Origin: Microbacterium sp. lyk4-40-TSB-66
GTDB lineage: Bacteria; Actinomycetota; Actinomycetes; Actinomycetales; Microbacteriaceae
Direction: 5' to 3'
Length of the DNA: 64,000 nucleotides
NCBI RefSeq assembly: GCF_030209475.1
Contig: NZ_JARVRW010000004.1
Span: 1 to 64,000, forward strand
Shown: in pieces, positions 26,669-36,596 of the stretch
Numbering within the stretch: position 1 is the stretch's first letter
Layout: the number at the start of each line of letters is the position of its first letter
Translations under genes and position numbers: made by a program
Notes under the pieces: generated by a model
Seen by the model: only the letters and a program-made list of their open reading frames with translations
The model's database searches: none
Told to the model about the DNA's origin: nothing

Positions 26669-26929
26669 TCTCGTCGGGGAGTGGCGGGGGGATCAGATGA
26701 GAATTTTCTCATCTTCGACTCCCCGGTCTCTCACGAAAACCCGTCAGAGTAGACAACGTCGACGAGGGAAACCTCGTCACCGCTTCGGCGGTTCCCCCAT
26801 GGAAACAAGAGAACACGTCACGCGCAGGTCACCGCTCTTCGGGTGAGCCGGAAGACCACCGGACGCGTCTCTCCAGAAACCCCCGGTGCCCCCCGCCGGG
26901 GGTTTTCGGGGTCTCGGGCGGCGTCTGAC
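26669..26929. other. Intergenic region without a recognised gene
   Basis: About 260 bp between the phoH terminator and the response regulator stop. It is less GC-rich than its surroundings near 26698-26760 (for example GAGAATTTTCTCATCTT). A GAGGGAAACCTC hairpin lies near 26764. No ORF or known RNA fold was recognised; a small RNA cannot be excluded. Confidence 0.4.
26877..26905. terminator. Terminator of the two-component operon
   Basis: AAACCCCCGG (26877-26886) pairs with CCGGGGGTTT (26896-26905), 25 bp past the response regulator stop on the minus strand. It could also work in the plus direction (tail TTCGGGG). Confidence 0.75.
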
Positions 26930-27586
26930 TCACTCCCAGCGGTAGCCGGCCCCTCGCACCGTGACGATATGGCCCGACCCGACCTTCGCGCGCAGATACC
27001 GCACGTAGACGTCGACGACGTTGGACGACGGGTCGAAGTCCATCCCCCAGACGCGGCTGAGCAGTTGCTCGCGGCTGAGCACCTGCCCCGCGTGTCGCAG
27101 GAACTCCTCGGCCAGCGCGAACTCACGGGCGCTCAGATCGATCTCGCGGCCGGCTACCGTCGCGCGACGGGCGAGGATGTCGAGTGAGACGTCGCCGTGG
27201 CCGATCGTCATCGGACCTGCCGTGACCGGCTCGCGCAGGCGCGAGCGCACGCGTGCCAGCAGTTCGTCGAACTTGAAGGGTTTCGCGACGTAGTCGTTGG
27301 CTCCGGCGTCGAGCCCGTCGACGGTGTCGCGCGTACTCGTGCGCGCGGTGAGCATGATCACCGGGATCGTCGATCCCTGGCCGCGGATGCTCCGCAGCAC
27401 CTCGAAACCGTCGAGCGAGGGCAGGCCCACGTCGAGCAGCACCAGATCCACCTCGCCGGCGAGCGCCGTGTCGAGCGCCTCCGCACCGTCGTCGACGATC
27501 ACCGTCTGGTAGCCCGCGGACTCCAGCCCCTTCGCCACGAAGGAGGAGATGCGCTCCTCGTCTTCCGCGATGAGGATGCGGGTCAT
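26930..27586 (-). CDS. OmpR/PhoB-family response regulator
   Basis: A 218-aa regulator: receiver domain (1-115) with acidic pocket AEDEERI, phospho-Asp in LVLLDVGLP (about residue 51), Thr in MLTARTS and Lys in YVAKPFKFDE, then a winged-helix DNA-binding domain (about 125-218) with VLSREQLLSRVWGMDFDPSSNVVDVYVRYLRAKV. The ATG at 27586 overlaps the kinase stop by 4 nt. Order on the minus strand is kinase first, then regulator. Confidence 0.95.
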   Translation of the reverse strand: MTRILIAEDEERISSFVAKGLESAGYQTVIVDDGAEALDTALAGEVDLVLLDVGLPSLDGFEVLRSIRGQGSTIPVIMLTARTSTRDTVDGLDAGANDYVAKPFKFDELLARVRSRLREPVTAGPMTIGHGDVSLDILARRATVAGREIDLSAREFALAEEFLRHAGQVLSREQLLSRVWGMDFDPSSNVVDVYVRYLRAKVGSGHIVTVRGAGYRWE

Positions 27587-28998
27587 CCGGTGGCCTCTCT
27601 CTGCATGACGACGTCTCCCGCGCGGACGGGCGTGGGGAGTTCGGCCGGCGACTGCGCACCGGCGACGGGGATGTGGAGGACGACCGTGGCGCCGCCGCCG
27701 GGGGTGTCGACGACGGCGCAGTGTCCGTCGTGGGCCTTCGCGATGGCATCCACGATCGAGAGACCGAGGCCCGAACCTTCGACACCCCGACGGGTGGACA
27801 ATCGATCGAAGCGGCGGAACACGCGATGGCGGGCGGCCGGAGGGATGCCGGCGCCGTGATCGCGCACCCACAGGTGGGCGGTGCCGTCGTCGACGGAGCT
27901 GCCGATCTCGATGGGACTGCCCTCGGGGGTGTATTTCGCGGCGTTGTCGGCCAGCTGGAGCCAGGCCTGCACCAGACGGTCCGCATCGCCGCGGATACGC
28001 GCGCGGGCACGCCGCTCGACGCTCCAGGTGTGGCCCGCGATCGCACCGGCGAGTTCGGCGACGCGGTCGGTGAGCGCGCCGACGTCGATGACGGCGTCCG
28101 AGAGCGAACCGGTTTCGATGTCGGCGAGGGCGTCGATATCGTCGACGAGGCGCGAGAGGCGGTCCAGTTCGGCGATGCCGAGGTCGCGCGTCTCGGCGAC
28201 GTCGTGCGGGTCGGCGGGGTCCATCATCTCGAGGTGGCCGCGCACGATGGTGATGGGTGTCTTCAGCTCGTGCCGCACGTCGTCGAGCAGCTGGCGTTGC
28301 GCGTCGACGGACATCGCGAGACGGTCGAGCATGGAGTTGACCGAGGTGGTGAGATCGGAGATCTCGTCGTTGCCGCGGGCGCGCAGCCGGGTGCCCAGGT
28401 CGTCGATCGTGATCGCGTCGGCCGTGGCGCGCAGGCGCCGCAGCGGCGAGAACAGGCGGCCGGTGACGAAGTACCCCGCGACGCCGATGAGGATCAGCAC
28501 CGCCAACGCCGTGATGCCGTAGGTGAGGGTCGAGAGTGTGACGAGTTCCATCCGCTGGTCGACCGAGATGACCTGCACGACGGTGCCGCCGCGCGTCGGA
28601 ACGGCGGCGTACAGCAGGGGGCCCTGATCGCTGTCGAGGCGGCCCGTGAGACGCCCCTCCGCCACCAGCTGTGCGAGGGATGCCACCAGCTCGGCCTCGT
28701 CGGCCACGCGCAGGCCGGGGGGCGAGGGCGTCGCTGCGAGAACCTGACCGTCGGAGAGGGCGATCGTGCCGTCGGTGCGGCCCGGGATGGCCGCCCGCAC
28801 GAGGTCGGCGGCATCCTGGCCGCTCACGGACACCGTGGCGACGAACCCGTCGAGCTGACGCTGGGCGTTGGCGATCACGCGATCGCTCTGCACGAGGAAG
28901 GTGACGCCGCCCGCGAGGATCATGCCGAGCAGCACGACGCCGAGGATCGCACCGAGAAGCCTCCCGCGCGTCGAGACGGGTCTCGTCGCAGGGCTCAT
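27583..28998 (-). CDS. Sensor histidine kinase (HAMP, HisKA type)
   Basis: A 471-aa membrane kinase: TM1 at about 13-35, an extracytoplasmic sensor of about 120 aa, TM2 at about 158-178, HAMP (RLRATADAITIDDLGTRL), H box DDVRHELKTPITIV (about residue 245), N box QLADNAAKYTPE, G1 VRDHGAGIPP and G2 GSGLGLSIVDAIA. The partner is the overlapping OmpR-type regulator. The stimulus is unknown; the loop has no cofactor motif I recognise. The promoter is likely in the 46-bp gap to fumC or further upstream. Confidence 0.93.
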   Translation of the reverse strand: MSPATRPVSTRGRLLGAILGVVLLGMILAGGVTFLVQSDRVIANAQRQLDGFVATVSVSGQDAADLVRAAIPGRTDGTIALSDGQVLAATPSPPGLRVADEAELVASLAQLVAEGRLTGRLDSDQGPLLYAAVPTRGGTVVQVISVDQRMELVTLSTLTYGITALAVLILIGVAGYFVTGRLFSPLRRLRATADAITIDDLGTRLRARGNDEISDLTTSVNSMLDRLAMSVDAQRQLLDDVRHELKTPITIVRGHLEMMDPADPHDVAETRDLGIAELDRLSRLVDDIDALADIETGSLSDAVIDVGALTDRVAELAGAIAGHTWSVERRARARIRGDADRLVQAWLQLADNAAKYTPEGSPIEIGSSVDDGTAHLWVRDHGAGIPPAARHRVFRRFDRLSTRRGVEGSGLGLSIVDAIAKAHDGHCAVVDTPGGGATVVLHIPVAGAQSPAELPTPVRAGDVVMQREATG

Positions 28999-29044
28999 CT
29001 TCCGATTATGGCGCGCCTCGGCGTCGTGGACGTGCGTGGGGTGC

Positions 29045-30439
29045 TCAGCCGGGGTGGGTCATCGACAGAAGATCGAGCTTGGCGTCGAGCACCTCTTCGG
29101 TGATCTCGCCGCGTTCGACGTAGCCGAGGTCGACGACGGCCTCGCGCACGGTGATGCCCTTCGCGACGGAGTGCTTGGCGATCTTGGCGGCTGCCTCGTA
29201 GCCGATGACCTTGTTCAGGGGCGTGACGATCGAGGGCGACATGCCGGCGAAGGCCTCGGCGCGGGCCACGTTGGCTTCGAGGCCGTCGATGGTCTTGTCG
29301 GCGAGTACCCGCATGGCGTTGGAGAGCAGGCGGATGGACTCCAGCAGCGCCGTGCCCATGACGGGGATGGCGACGTTGAGCTCGAACGAGCCCGAGGCGC
29401 CGGCCCAGGCGACGGTCGCGTCGTTGCCGATGACGCGCGCGCAGACCATCAGGGTCGCTTCGGGGACGACCGGGTTGACCTTGCCGGGCATGATCGAGGA
29501 TCCGGGCTGCAGGTCGGGGATGTGCAGCTCGCCGAGACCCGTGTTCGGTCCCGAGCCCATCCAGCGGATGTCGTTGTTGATCTTGGTGAGCGAGACCGCG
29601 ATGGTGCGGAGCGCGCCGGACGCCTCGACGAGTCCGTCGCGGTTGGCCTGGGCCTCGAAGTGGTCCTTCGCCTCGGTGATCGGCAGCTCGGTCTCGGCCG
29701 CGAGCAGCTCGATGACCTTCTGCGGGAAGCCCAGGGGGGTGTTGATGCCGGTACCGACCGCGGTGCCGCCGAGGGGCACCTCGCCGACGCGGGGGAGCAC
29801 CGCCTGCACCCGCTCGATGCCCAGGCGCATCTGACGGGCGTATCCGCCGAACTCCTGGCCGAGGGTGACGGGGGTGGCATCCATGAGGTGGGTGCGACCC
29901 GACTTCACGATGCCCTTCCACGCGTGGGCCTTGGTCTCGAGCGCCGTCGAGAGGTGCTCGAGGGCAGGGATGAGGTCGGTGATCAGGGCCTGCGTGACGG
30001 CGATGTGCACCGAGGTAGGGAACACGTCGTTCGAGGACTGCGAGGCGTTCACGTGGTCGTTGGGGTGAACGGTCGAACCGAGGATGCCGGTCGCCAGCGT
30101 CGCGAGCACCTCGTTCATGTTCATGTTCGACGAGGTGCCGCTGCCGGTCTGGTACGTGTCGACGGGGAACTGCGCGTCGTGGCGGCCGGTGACGACCTCG
30201 TCGGCGGCCTGCGCGATGGCATCCGCGATCTGCCCGTCGAGGGTGCCGAGTTCTTTGTTGGCGAGGGCGGCGGCCTTCTTGATGCGCGCGAGGGCGGCGA
30301 TCTGCGTCGATTCGAGCCCGGACCCGGAGATGGGGAAGTTCTCGACGGCGCGCTGCGTCTGCGCGGCGTAGAGGGCGTCCTTGGGCACCCGCACTTCACC
30401 CATGGTGTCGTGTTCGATGCGGTACTCGATGTCGGTCAC
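29045..30439 (-). CDS. fumC: Fumarate hydratase, class II
   Basis: TCA-cycle enzyme hydrating fumarate to malate, 464 aa, the usual homotetrameric class II length. Signatures: [29 protein letters not shown], the catalytic-loop signature [11 protein letters not shown], and [19 protein letters not shown]. The GTG start at 30439 is preceded by CCTGGAGGAACGACGAC. Carbonic anhydrase lies 34 bp upstream on the same strand, so they may be co-transcribed. M. tuberculosis fum (Rv1098c) has similar neighbours. Confidence 0.96.
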   Translation of the reverse strand: MTDIEYRIEHDTMGEVRVPKDALYAAQTQRAVENFPISGSGLESTQIAALARIKKAAALANKELGTLDGQIADAIAQAADEVVTGRHDAQFPVDTYQTGSGTSSNMNMNEVLATLATGILGSTVHPNDHVNASQSSNDVFPTSVHIAVTQALITDLIPALEHLSTALETKAHAWKGIVKSGRTHLMDATPVTLGQEFGGYARQMRLGIERVQAVLPRVGEVPLGGTAVGTGINTPLGFPQKVIELLAAETELPITEAKDHFEAQANRDGLVEASGALRTIAVSLTKINNDIRWMGSGPNTGLGELHIPDLQPGSSIMPGKVNPVVPEATLMVCARVIGNDATVAWAGASGSFELNVAIPVMGTALLESIRLLSNAMRVLADKTIDGLEANVARAEAFAGMSPSIVTPLNKVIGYEAAAKIAKHSVAKGITVREAVVDLGYVERGEITEEVLDAKLDLLSMTHPG

Positions 30440-30473
30440 GTCGTCGTTCCTCCAGGTCGGTGTTCGGTGGTTC

Positions 30474-31145
30474 TCAGCTGCGGGCGGGTTCGACGCGCTC
30501 GTCGACCACGTCGCCCACGATGACGACGGGGAACGCGGCTCCCTCGTCGAGACGGTAATTGGCGCCCACGACGGCGGTACGGCCCTCGGCCACCGCTTCG
30601 CTGATGAGTTCGGAGGCGCGCAGCAACTCGGCCACCGTGTGGCGCAGGTGCTCGCGACCGACCTGCTCGGGGTCCACGTGCTCGGGCAGTCGCCCGTCGA
30701 CCGCGCTCGCCCGCTGCACGCGGCGCACGGCCGGCACGATGGGGGCGATCTGACGCCAGATGTAGGCCGGCAGGGTCGGGGCGTCAGGGCCGGTGCTGTC
30801 GATCGCGGCCCCCACGGCGCCGCAGGCGTCGTGCGCGAGGACCACGATGAGCGGCACCTCGAGCACTCCCACGGCGTACTCGAGGCTGCCGATGACCGAA
30901 TCCGAGATGACCTGACCGGCGTTGCGCACGACGAACAGGTCGCCGAGCCCCTCGTCGAAGATGATCTCGGCGGCCAGGCGCGAGTCGGAGCAGCCGAACA
31001 GTGCCGCGGTCGGGTGCTGCGAGCTCGCGAGTTCGGTGCGACGCTCTACGTCTTGCCGGGGGTGGGCGGGGGTGCCCGCGACGAATCGCCGGTTCCCCTC
31101 CACCATCTGCTGCCACACCTGACGGGGGGTCATGCGCTCGCTCAC
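30474..31145 (-). CDS. Beta-class carbonic anhydrase
   Basis: A 223-aa zinc enzyme interconverting CO2 and bicarbonate. Zinc ligands and dyad: [11 protein letters not shown] (Cys, Asp-Arg dyad) and LAHDACGAV (His, Cys), with [10 protein letters not shown] between. The GTG start at 31145 overlaps the DUF4245 stop (GTGA). It is the last-but-one gene of the run xseA-xseB-DUF4245-carbonic anhydrase-fumC on the minus strand. Bicarbonate supply to PEP carboxylase is a likely use. Confidence 0.93.
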   Translation of the reverse strand: MSERMTPRQVWQQMVEGNRRFVAGTPAHPRQDVERRTELASSQHPTAALFGCSDSRLAAEIIFDEGLGDLFVVRNAGQVISDSVIGSLEYAVGVLEVPLIVVLAHDACGAVGAAIDSTGPDAPTLPAYIWRQIAPIVPAVRRVQRASAVDGRLPEHVDPEQVGREHLRHTVAELLRASELISEAVAEGRTAVVGANYRLDEGAAFPVVIVGDVVDERVEPARS

Positions 31146-31774
31146 GGGACCTCTCTCAACTGCTCGACCTGAGCGGTGACGGATGCGGCCGCCAAGGCCG
31201 CCGTCTCGGGGGCTGCATCGCCGTAGACCAGCACGTAATCGGGGCCGGCCGCGGTGGCCAGGGCGTAGTCGATGTTGCCCGTGCCCGACGGGTTGGCGGG
31301 GCGGTAGACGTTCCAGGTGATGCCGTCGATCTCGGTGGTCTCGGAGCTGCGGGTGCCGTCGAGCACCTGACCGACCCACGCCTCATCGGCGTCGAAACCC
31401 TGAGCGACGCGCAGGAAACCCGACTCGCCCGAGCGGACGTAGACCATGGTCCACGCCTCGGTTCCCCCGACCCCCTCGACGGTGGCCTGATTCACTCGCC
31501 ACCCCTCGCCCAGCGAGGGCGACAGCACGGGGCGCCCGCGCTCGGCCTCGAGGTCGGCGGCCAGAGCCGGCACGTCGGGCGCGGGCCGCGGGGCCGGTTC
31601 GCCCCGGGGGACCGCCGCGATGACGACGACGACGACGGCGATGATCACGAGCAGGGCGGCGATCAGATTGCGGAACGTCTTGCTCGAGCGGTAGCGACGC
31701 GACGACTCGGCTTTGCGGTCGGCCGTCTCTTGAGGGGTCTCGGGGCGGCCGAGGTGCGCGACGACGCGGGCCAT
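31142..31774 (-). CDS. DUF4245 membrane protein
   Basis: A 210-aa protein with a basic N-terminus (RSSKTFRNL), one transmembrane helix (about 36-56) and an extracytoplasmic domain of about 150 aa (LSPSLGEGWRVNQA, WTMVYVRSGESGFLRVAQG, ITWNVYRP). It matches the actinobacterial DUF4245 family, no known function. It starts at the xseB stop (TGATG) and its stop overlaps the carbonic anhydrase start. Confidence 0.82.
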   Translation of the reverse strand: MARVVAHLGRPETPQETADRKAESSRRYRSSKTFRNLIAALLVIIAVVVVVIAAVPRGEPAPRPAPDVPALAADLEAERGRPVLSPSLGEGWRVNQATVEGVGGTEAWTMVYVRSGESGFLRVAQGFDADEAWVGQVLDGTRSSETTEIDGITWNVYRPANPSGTGNIDYALATAAGPDYVLVYGDAAPETAALAAASVTAQVEQLREVP

Positions 31775-32010
31775 CAGTCGTCTCCCTCGCCACGGGCGGC
31801 GTCGAGCCGGCGTTTCGCACCGAGCAACCACTCTTCGCAGCGGGCGTACAGCTTCTCGCCGCGCTCCCAGAGGGCCAGGGATTCTTCGAGCGTCGGTGCG
31901 CCCTGCTCCAGCTCGGCGACGACGCGCACGAGCTCGTCGCGAGCCTGCTCGAACGAGAGGGACGCGACGTCGGCGGCGGAGCCGGGGGTCGTCGCGGTCA
32001 TGGCATCCAT
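31774..32010 (-). CDS. xseB: Exodeoxyribonuclease VII small subunit
   Basis: A 78-aa protein with the XseB core [44 protein letters not shown]. It binds XseA to form exonuclease VII, a single-strand DNA nuclease in repair. The first ATG (32010) immediately follows the xseA stop; an ATG three codons later (32001) is an alternative start. Confidence 0.93.
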   Translation of the reverse strand: MDAMTATTPGSAADVASLSFEQARDELVRVVAELEQGAPTLEESLALWERGEKLYARCEEWLLGAKRRLDAARGEGDD

Positions 32011-32011
32011 T

Positions 32012-33424
32012 CTAGGCGGGACCCGCCGACACCCCGTCGCCGGTTGCCTCGGCGTCGAGGGGTCGTTCCGCGGATGCGGGCGCATCGGTGCGCGTCGCCG
32101 CGTCCGGCTGCGGGTCTCCGGCCCCGTCCGCGCTCGCCGCTTCGTGCGCGACGGCGTCGGGGACGGCTCCCTCGGAGCGGGCGGCGATGCTGCCCTGTTC
32201 GACCGTCACGCGCAGGACGGTCCCCGCCGGGGCAGCGGCCGCGTCTCGCAGGACGGAGCCGTCGGGCAGCTGTGCGATCGCGTATCCGCGGGCCAGCGTC
32301 GCGAGCGGGGAGAGCGCGCGGAGCCCCGCGCCGAGCTCGCTCGTGCGACGCCGCTCACCCTCGATGCGGCGGTCGACGATGTCGCGGCCGCGGTTCGACA
32401 GCATCCACAGCTCCTGAGCCCGTGCGGTGAGCATCGAGTGGGGCGTTCGCAGCGCCGGGCGCGAGCGCACCTGCTCGAGCTGGGCGATGTCGTGCAGCAC
32501 ACGCTGGGTCAGGCGGCCCGTCAGTCGTGCGCGCAGCTGCGCCACCAGCGCCCGCTGCTCGCTGACGTCGGGGACGACGCGCTTGGCGGCGTCGGTGGGC
32601 GTCGAGGCGCGGACGTCGGCGACGTCGTCGAGAAGGGGGCGGTCGTTCTCGTGCCCGATGGCGCTGACGACCGGAGTGGATGCCGCGGCCACCGCGCGCA
32701 GCAGCCGCTCGTCGCTGAAGCCGAGCAGCGTCTGCGGGTCGCCGCCGCCGCGCGCGATCACGATCACGTCGACGTCGGGGTCGGCATCCAGCGCCTTCAG
32801 CGCCGCGATCGTCTCGGGGACGCACCGCTCACCCTGCACGGCGGCGTGCTTCGTGCGGAAGCGCACCCGCGGCCAACGCAACTCCGCGTTGCGGTGCACG
32901 TCTTTCTCGGCGTCCGAGTTCTCGCCCGTGATGAGGCCGATGCAGTGGGGGAGGAAGGGCAGCTTCTTCTTGCGGACCGGGTCGAAGAGGCCCTCCGACC
33001 GCAACTGCACGCGCAGGGCCTCGAGGCGCTCGAGCTGTTCGCCGAGACCGACGTGGCGCATCGCCGAGATCGAGAACGAGAAGTCGCCGGTGCGGGGGAA
33101 GTAGTCGGCCTTGACGCACGCCACGACGTGGTCGCCCACCTTGAGGTCTTTCGGCAGACGGTTCAGCGTGCTCGACCAGATGCGGAACGCCACGGTCGAC
33201 TCGGTTCCGAGGTCTTTCAGGCGCCCGAACACGTTCCCGCCGCGGCGGTTGAAGGAGGTGATCTCGCCCTCGACCCACACCGACCCCCAGCGCTCGATGA
33301 AGCCGCGGATCGTGTCGTTGAGGCGGGAGACCGAGGTGGGGGCGTCGGTGCGGGAGTCGCGAGGGTGCACGCTGTCGGCGGGCGGTGCCTGCCCCGCGAC
33401 GGTCTCGGGCTGGAAGGAGGTCAT
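32012..33424 (-). CDS. xseA: Exodeoxyribonuclease VII large subunit
   Basis: Catalytic subunit of exonuclease VII, 470 aa. The N-terminal OB fold runs from [28 protein letters not shown]. The catalytic core has [41 protein letters not shown], and [32 protein letters not shown]. The C-terminus has a long coiled coil and a 75-aa Ala/Asp-rich tail after LARGYAI that looks unconserved. First gene of a coupled minus-strand operon, divergent from ispH. Confidence 0.95.
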   Translation of the reverse strand: MTSFQPETVAGQAPPADSVHPRDSRTDAPTSVSRLNDTIRGFIERWGSVWVEGEITSFNRRGGNVFGRLKDLGTESTVAFRIWSSTLNRLPKDLKVGDHVVACVKADYFPRTGDFSFSISAMRHVGLGEQLERLEALRVQLRSEGLFDPVRKKKLPFLPHCIGLITGENSDAEKDVHRNAELRWPRVRFRTKHAAVQGERCVPETIAALKALDADPDVDVIVIARGGGDPQTLLGFSDERLLRAVAAASTPVVSAIGHENDRPLLDDVADVRASTPTDAAKRVVPDVSEQRALVAQLRARLTGRLTQRVLHDIAQLEQVRSRPALRTPHSMLTARAQELWMLSNRGRDIVDRRIEGERRRTSELGAGLRALSPLATLARGYAIAQLPDGSVLRDAAAAPAGTVLRVTVEQGSIAARSEGAVPDAVAHEAASADGAGDPQPDAATRTDAPASAERPLDAEATGDGVSAGPA

Positions 33425-33553
33425 GTCACTCGCGGGGATGCGCGTCGTCGGCGGGGGCCGCGTGAGGCGGCGGGGTCTCGGACGGGAAGGGGCTCATCGT
33501 ATCCATGCGGGTCTCGGTGGGGGAGGTTCGGCCGGCGTCCAGGGGCACCCCCG

Positions 33554-33559
33554 TAGAAT
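33554..33559 (+). promoter_or_regulatory. Candidate -10 box for leaderless ispH
   Basis: TAGAAT is 6 nt (CGCGGG) upstream of the GTG at 33566; no ribosome binding site is visible. Confidence 0.6.
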
Positions 33560-33565
33560 CGCGGG

Positions 33566-34627
33566 GTGAGCTCACCTGCCGTGCACCTGCCCGTTCCCCG
33601 TATCCCGGGTCGACGCGGGCGGCTCCAGGATATCCCCGTCGTCGGACAGAAGAAGGTGCTGCTGGCCGCACCCCGTGGATACTGCGCCGGCGTCGACCGC
33701 GCGGTCATCGCCGTCGAGAAGGCCCTCGAGCGCTACGGGGCTCCGGTGTACGTGCGCAAGCAGATCGTGCACAACATCCACGTCGTCACCGAGCTCGAGA
33801 AGAAGGGCGCGATCTTCGTCGAGGAGGTCGACGAGGTCCCCACCGGCTCGCACGTGGTCTTCAGCGCCCACGGCGTCTCGCCCGCCGTCGTATCCGCGGC
33901 ATCCGATCGGGGACTCCAGGCGATCGACGCCACCTGCCCCCTCGTGACGAAGGTGCACCGCGAGGCCGTGCGCTTCGCCCGCGACGACTTCGAGATCCTG
34001 CTGATCGGCCACGAGGGCCACGAGGAGGTCGAGGGCACGGCCGGTGAGGCACCCGAGCACGTCACGGTCGTGAACTCGCCCGAGCACGCCGACGAGATCG
34101 AGGTGCGCGACCCGTCGAAGGTCGTGTGGCTCTCGCAGACCACCCTGTCGGTCGACGAGACGATGGAGACCGTCCGCCGCCTCCGCGAGCGCTTCCCCCA
34201 GCTGCAGGACCCGCCCTCCGACGACATCTGCTACGCCACGCAGAACCGCCAGGTCGCGATCAAGAAGGTCGCCGTCGGCGCCGATCTCGTGATCGTGGTG
34301 GGCTCGGCGAACTCCTCCAACAGCGTCCGCCTCGTCGAGGTCGCGCTCGAATACGGCGCGAAGGCGGCCTACCGGGTCGACTACGTCGACGAGGTCAAGC
34401 AAGAGTGGCTCGAGGGCGTCCAGACGGTCGGCGTGACCAGTGGCGCCTCCGTTCCCGAGGTGCTGGTCACCGAGGTGCTCGAAGAGCTGGCCGGCGCGGG
34501 GTACCGCGACGTCGAAGAGGTGCGCACCGCCGAGGAGGACCTCATCTTCTCGCTCCCCAAGGAGCTGCGTCAGGATGCCAACGGCCAGCGCGACAGCCGC
34601 GCGCTCGGCGGTCGGAGCAGCGCGTGA
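33566..34627 (+). CDS. ispH: 4-hydroxy-3-methylbut-2-enyl diphosphate reductase
   Basis: Last enzyme of the MEP isoprenoid pathway, a [4Fe-4S] protein of 353 aa making IPP and DMAPP from HMBPP. The three cluster cysteines are in [11 protein letters not shown] (about residue 40), [11 protein letters not shown] and [11 protein letters not shown]. The catalytic Glu and His appear in VFSAHGVSP and [14 protein letters not shown]. The N-terminal 30 residues before [11 protein letters not shown] are an unconserved extension. Its products feed the prenyl synthase at 24191. The DUF6264-type gene overlaps the end (GTGA). Confidence 0.96.
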   Translation: MSSPAVHLPVPRIPGRRGRLQDIPVVGQKKVLLAAPRGYCAGVDRAVIAVEKALERYGAPVYVRKQIVHNIHVVTELEKKGAIFVEEVDEVPTGSHVVFSAHGVSPAVVSAASDRGLQAIDATCPLVTKVHREAVRFARDDFEILLIGHEGHEEVEGTAGEAPEHVTVVNSPEHADEIEVRDPSKVVWLSQTTLSVDETMETVRRLRERFPQLQDPPSDDICYATQNRQVAIKKVAVGADLVIVVGSANSSNSVRLVEVALEYGAKAAYRVDYVDEVKQEWLEGVQTVGVTSGASVPEVLVTEVLEELAGAGYRDVEEVRTAEEDLIFSLPKELRQDANGQRDSRALGGRSSA

Positions 34628-35202
34628 GCGACGCGTCGTCCGAGAACCCCGAGGCCCGGCCGCGCCCGCAGTACGGCGAATACGCCACCCCCGAGGAGCA
34701 GCGCGCGCGCATCCGGCGACCCGAGGTGACCGAGGCCCTCGACGCCGGTGTGGCCCCGCAGCCCGAGCAGCCTGCACCGACGCCGACGCCCGCCCCCGCG
34801 GCCGGTCCTCGACCCGGGGCTCTGCGCGGACCGCTCTGGGACCGCATCATCACGGGCGGTCTGCTCGCCTACGGGCTCGTCTCCACGGTGTCGACCATCG
34901 TGCAGCTGCTCGACTTCCCGCGCTACGCCGAGTCGGCCGCCGGCGTGCTGGGCGTCGACGCCACCTACACGAACCTGCAGGCGGGGTACGTCTGGGGCGC
35001 CGCCGCCGCGCTCGTCTACGGCATCGGCTGGTTGCTCACCGCGCTCCTCACCTGGCGCCGGCTGCGGCGCGGTCGCATCGCGTTCTGGATCCCCATCGCG
35101 GGCTTCGTCGTCACCGCGCTCATCGCCGGGGTCTGCGTCACCCTCGCCCTGGTCGGCGACCAGCAGTTCATGACCGCCATCATCGGCAGCGTCCCGAACT
35201 GA
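34624..35202 (+). CDS. DUF6264-type membrane protein
   Basis: A 192-aa protein: [18 protein letters not shown] motif near the N-terminus, a Pro-rich linker (about 48-65), then three or four transmembrane helices ([54 protein letters not shown]). I associate this with the Microbacteriaceae family DUF6264 from memory; function unknown. The GTG start lies inside the ispH stop, so it is coupled to ispH. Confidence 0.78.
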   Translation: MSDASSENPEARPRPQYGEYATPEEQRARIRRPEVTEALDAGVAPQPEQPAPTPTPAPAAGPRPGALRGPLWDRIITGGLLAYGLVSTVSTIVQLLDFPRYAESAAGVLGVDATYTNLQAGYVWGAAAALVYGIGWLLTALLTWRRLRRGRIAFWIPIAGFVVTALIAGVCVTLALVGDQQFMTAIIGSVPN

Positions 35203-35266
35203 ACCGCGTGAGCCGGCATCCCGTGTACTCCGGAGAAGGTTTCTCGAGACGGGGAGAGGGAATGCC

Positions 35267-35773
35267 GTGGTGCGGGACGAGCACGCGCAGCTGACGGCGC
35301 TGTACGACGCGCACGCCGTTCCCGTCTGGCGTTACGTCGTCAGCCTGACCGGCGATCACGCCGGCGCCGACGATGTGGTGCAGGAGACGCTTCTGCGCGC
35401 CTGGCGCACGCCGCGGGTGATGAGCGACGATCCCTCCTCGTTGCGGTCGTGGATGTACACCGTCGCCCGCAACATCGTCATCGACGAGGCGCGCAGCGCG
35501 CGGCGCCGTCACGAACTGCCCGTCGACGAGGTACCCGAACGGGTGCGTGACGACGACACGGATGCCATGTTCGACGCGCTGCTCGTCGAGGAAGCCCTGG
35601 CCACCCTCACCCCCGACCACCGTGCCGTCATCGTCAGCGCCTATTACGGCGGACGCAGCGTCGCCCAGGCTGCTGAGGAACTCGGCATTCCCGCCGGAAC
35701 GGTGAAGTCGCGTCTGCACTACGCCGTGCGCGCGCTGCGGCTCGCACTGCAGGAGAGAGGGGTGACCCGATGA
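35267..35773 (+). CDS. ECF-type RNA polymerase sigma factor
   Basis: A 168-aa sigma-70 of the extracytoplasmic function group. Region 2 has YDAHAVPVWRYVVSLTGD, ADDVVQETLLRAWR and SLRSWMYTVARNIVIDEAR; region 4 has ALATLTPDHRAVIVSAYYGGRSVAQAAEELGIPAGTVKSRLHYAVRALR. The linker is short and there is no extra C-terminal domain, as in SigK/SigL-type members. The GTG at 35267 is behind GGGGAGAGGGAAT. The next gene overlaps by 4 nt (ATGA) and encodes the anti-sigma factor. Confidence 0.94.
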   Translation: MVRDEHAQLTALYDAHAVPVWRYVVSLTGDHAGADDVVQETLLRAWRTPRVMSDDPSSLRSWMYTVARNIVIDEARSARRRHELPVDEVPERVRDDDTDAMFDALLVEEALATLTPDHRAVIVSAYYGGRSVAQAAEELGIPAGTVKSRLHYAVRALRLALQERGVTR

Positions 35774-36471
35774 CCCCCGATCACGAGCGCCTGTCCACTT
35801 CGGACGGCGCCTACGTCCTCGGAGCCCTGAACGCCCCGGATCGAGCGGAGTTCGAGGCGCACCTCGCCGTGTGCGCCGAATGCCGCGCGTCCGTCGCCGA
35901 ACTCGCGCCGACCGCCGGGTTGCTGTCGCGCCTGTCCGTCGAGCGAGCACGCGCCGTGGGGGAGTCGACCGGCCCTGTGCCGATCGCGGCGCCCGATTCG
36001 TCGCTGCGTGGCCGGTTCGTGCGAAGCGCGCGACGTCGGCGCGCGCGCCGCATCACGGCGTGGACGCTGGCGGCATCCGTCGCCCTCCTCGCCGTCGCCG
36101 TGCCGAGCGTCATCGCGATCAGCGGAGCGGTTCAGCCGTCGGGGGCGGTCTATGCGCTCGATGATATCGGCGGCGCACCCCTCGAAGCCTCGGTCAAGCT
36201 CACCTCCGTGCCCTGGGGAACGCGCATCGACCTCGTGTGCCAGTACACCGGACAGGTCCTGGACGCCCCGCCCGGCGGCTGGCCGTACGCCCTCGCGGTC
36301 ACCGACGGCGCGGGCTCGACGAGCGTGCTGTCGACCTGGCGCGCCGGCCCGGGGTCCACGACCGAGCTGAGTGCCGGCACCGATCTCGCCACGGCGGACA
36401 TCGACGCGGTCGAGATCCGCACGGTCGACGGCGACCGCGTCGTGATGCGGCGGACGTTCGACACACCGTGA
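35770..36471 (+). CDS. Zinc-dependent (ZAS) membrane anti-sigma factor
   Basis: A 233-aa protein. Cytoplasmic anti-sigma domain with the zinc motif H-x3-C-x2-C (AHLAVCAECRASV, about residue 35), one transmembrane helix (about 97-118), and an extracytoplasmic domain with SVPWGTRIDLVCQYTG, YALAVTDGAG and AVEIRTVDGDRVV. It should sequester the co-translated sigma factor and release it on an envelope or redox signal. The outer domain resembles that of the anti-sigma factor at 50272. Confidence 0.9.
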   Translation: MTPDHERLSTSDGAYVLGALNAPDRAEFEAHLAVCAECRASVAELAPTAGLLSRLSVERARAVGESTGPVPIAAPDSSLRGRFVRSARRRRARRITAWTLAASVALLAVAVPSVIAISGAVQPSGAVYALDDIGGAPLEASVKLTSVPWGTRIDLVCQYTGQVLDAPPGGWPYALAVTDGAGSTSVLSTWRAGPGSTTELSAGTDLATADIDAVEIRTVDGDRVVMRRTFDTP

Positions 36472-36584
36472 GTCCGGGCCGGGCGGCGGAGCGCGGCTGC
36501 TCCCGCCTTCTCCGGTCGCCTCGTGTCGGCCGGTTGGCTTCGCGTGTGCGGCGGCGAGCGGGAGGCGACCCAGCGCGGACGATC

Positions 36585-36590
36585 TAGCAT
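36585..36590 (+). promoter_or_regulatory. Candidate -10 box for leaderless MOSC gene
   Basis: TAGCAT lies 6 nt (CGACGC) upstream of the ATG at 36597. Confidence 0.55.
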
Positions 36591-36596
36591 CGACGC

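Noticed and set aside
26750..26830. Cyclic-di-AMP-type riboswitch (GGGAAACC segment)
   Set aside because: No conserved flanking helices recognised and no plus-strand gene follows; the next gene is on the other strand.
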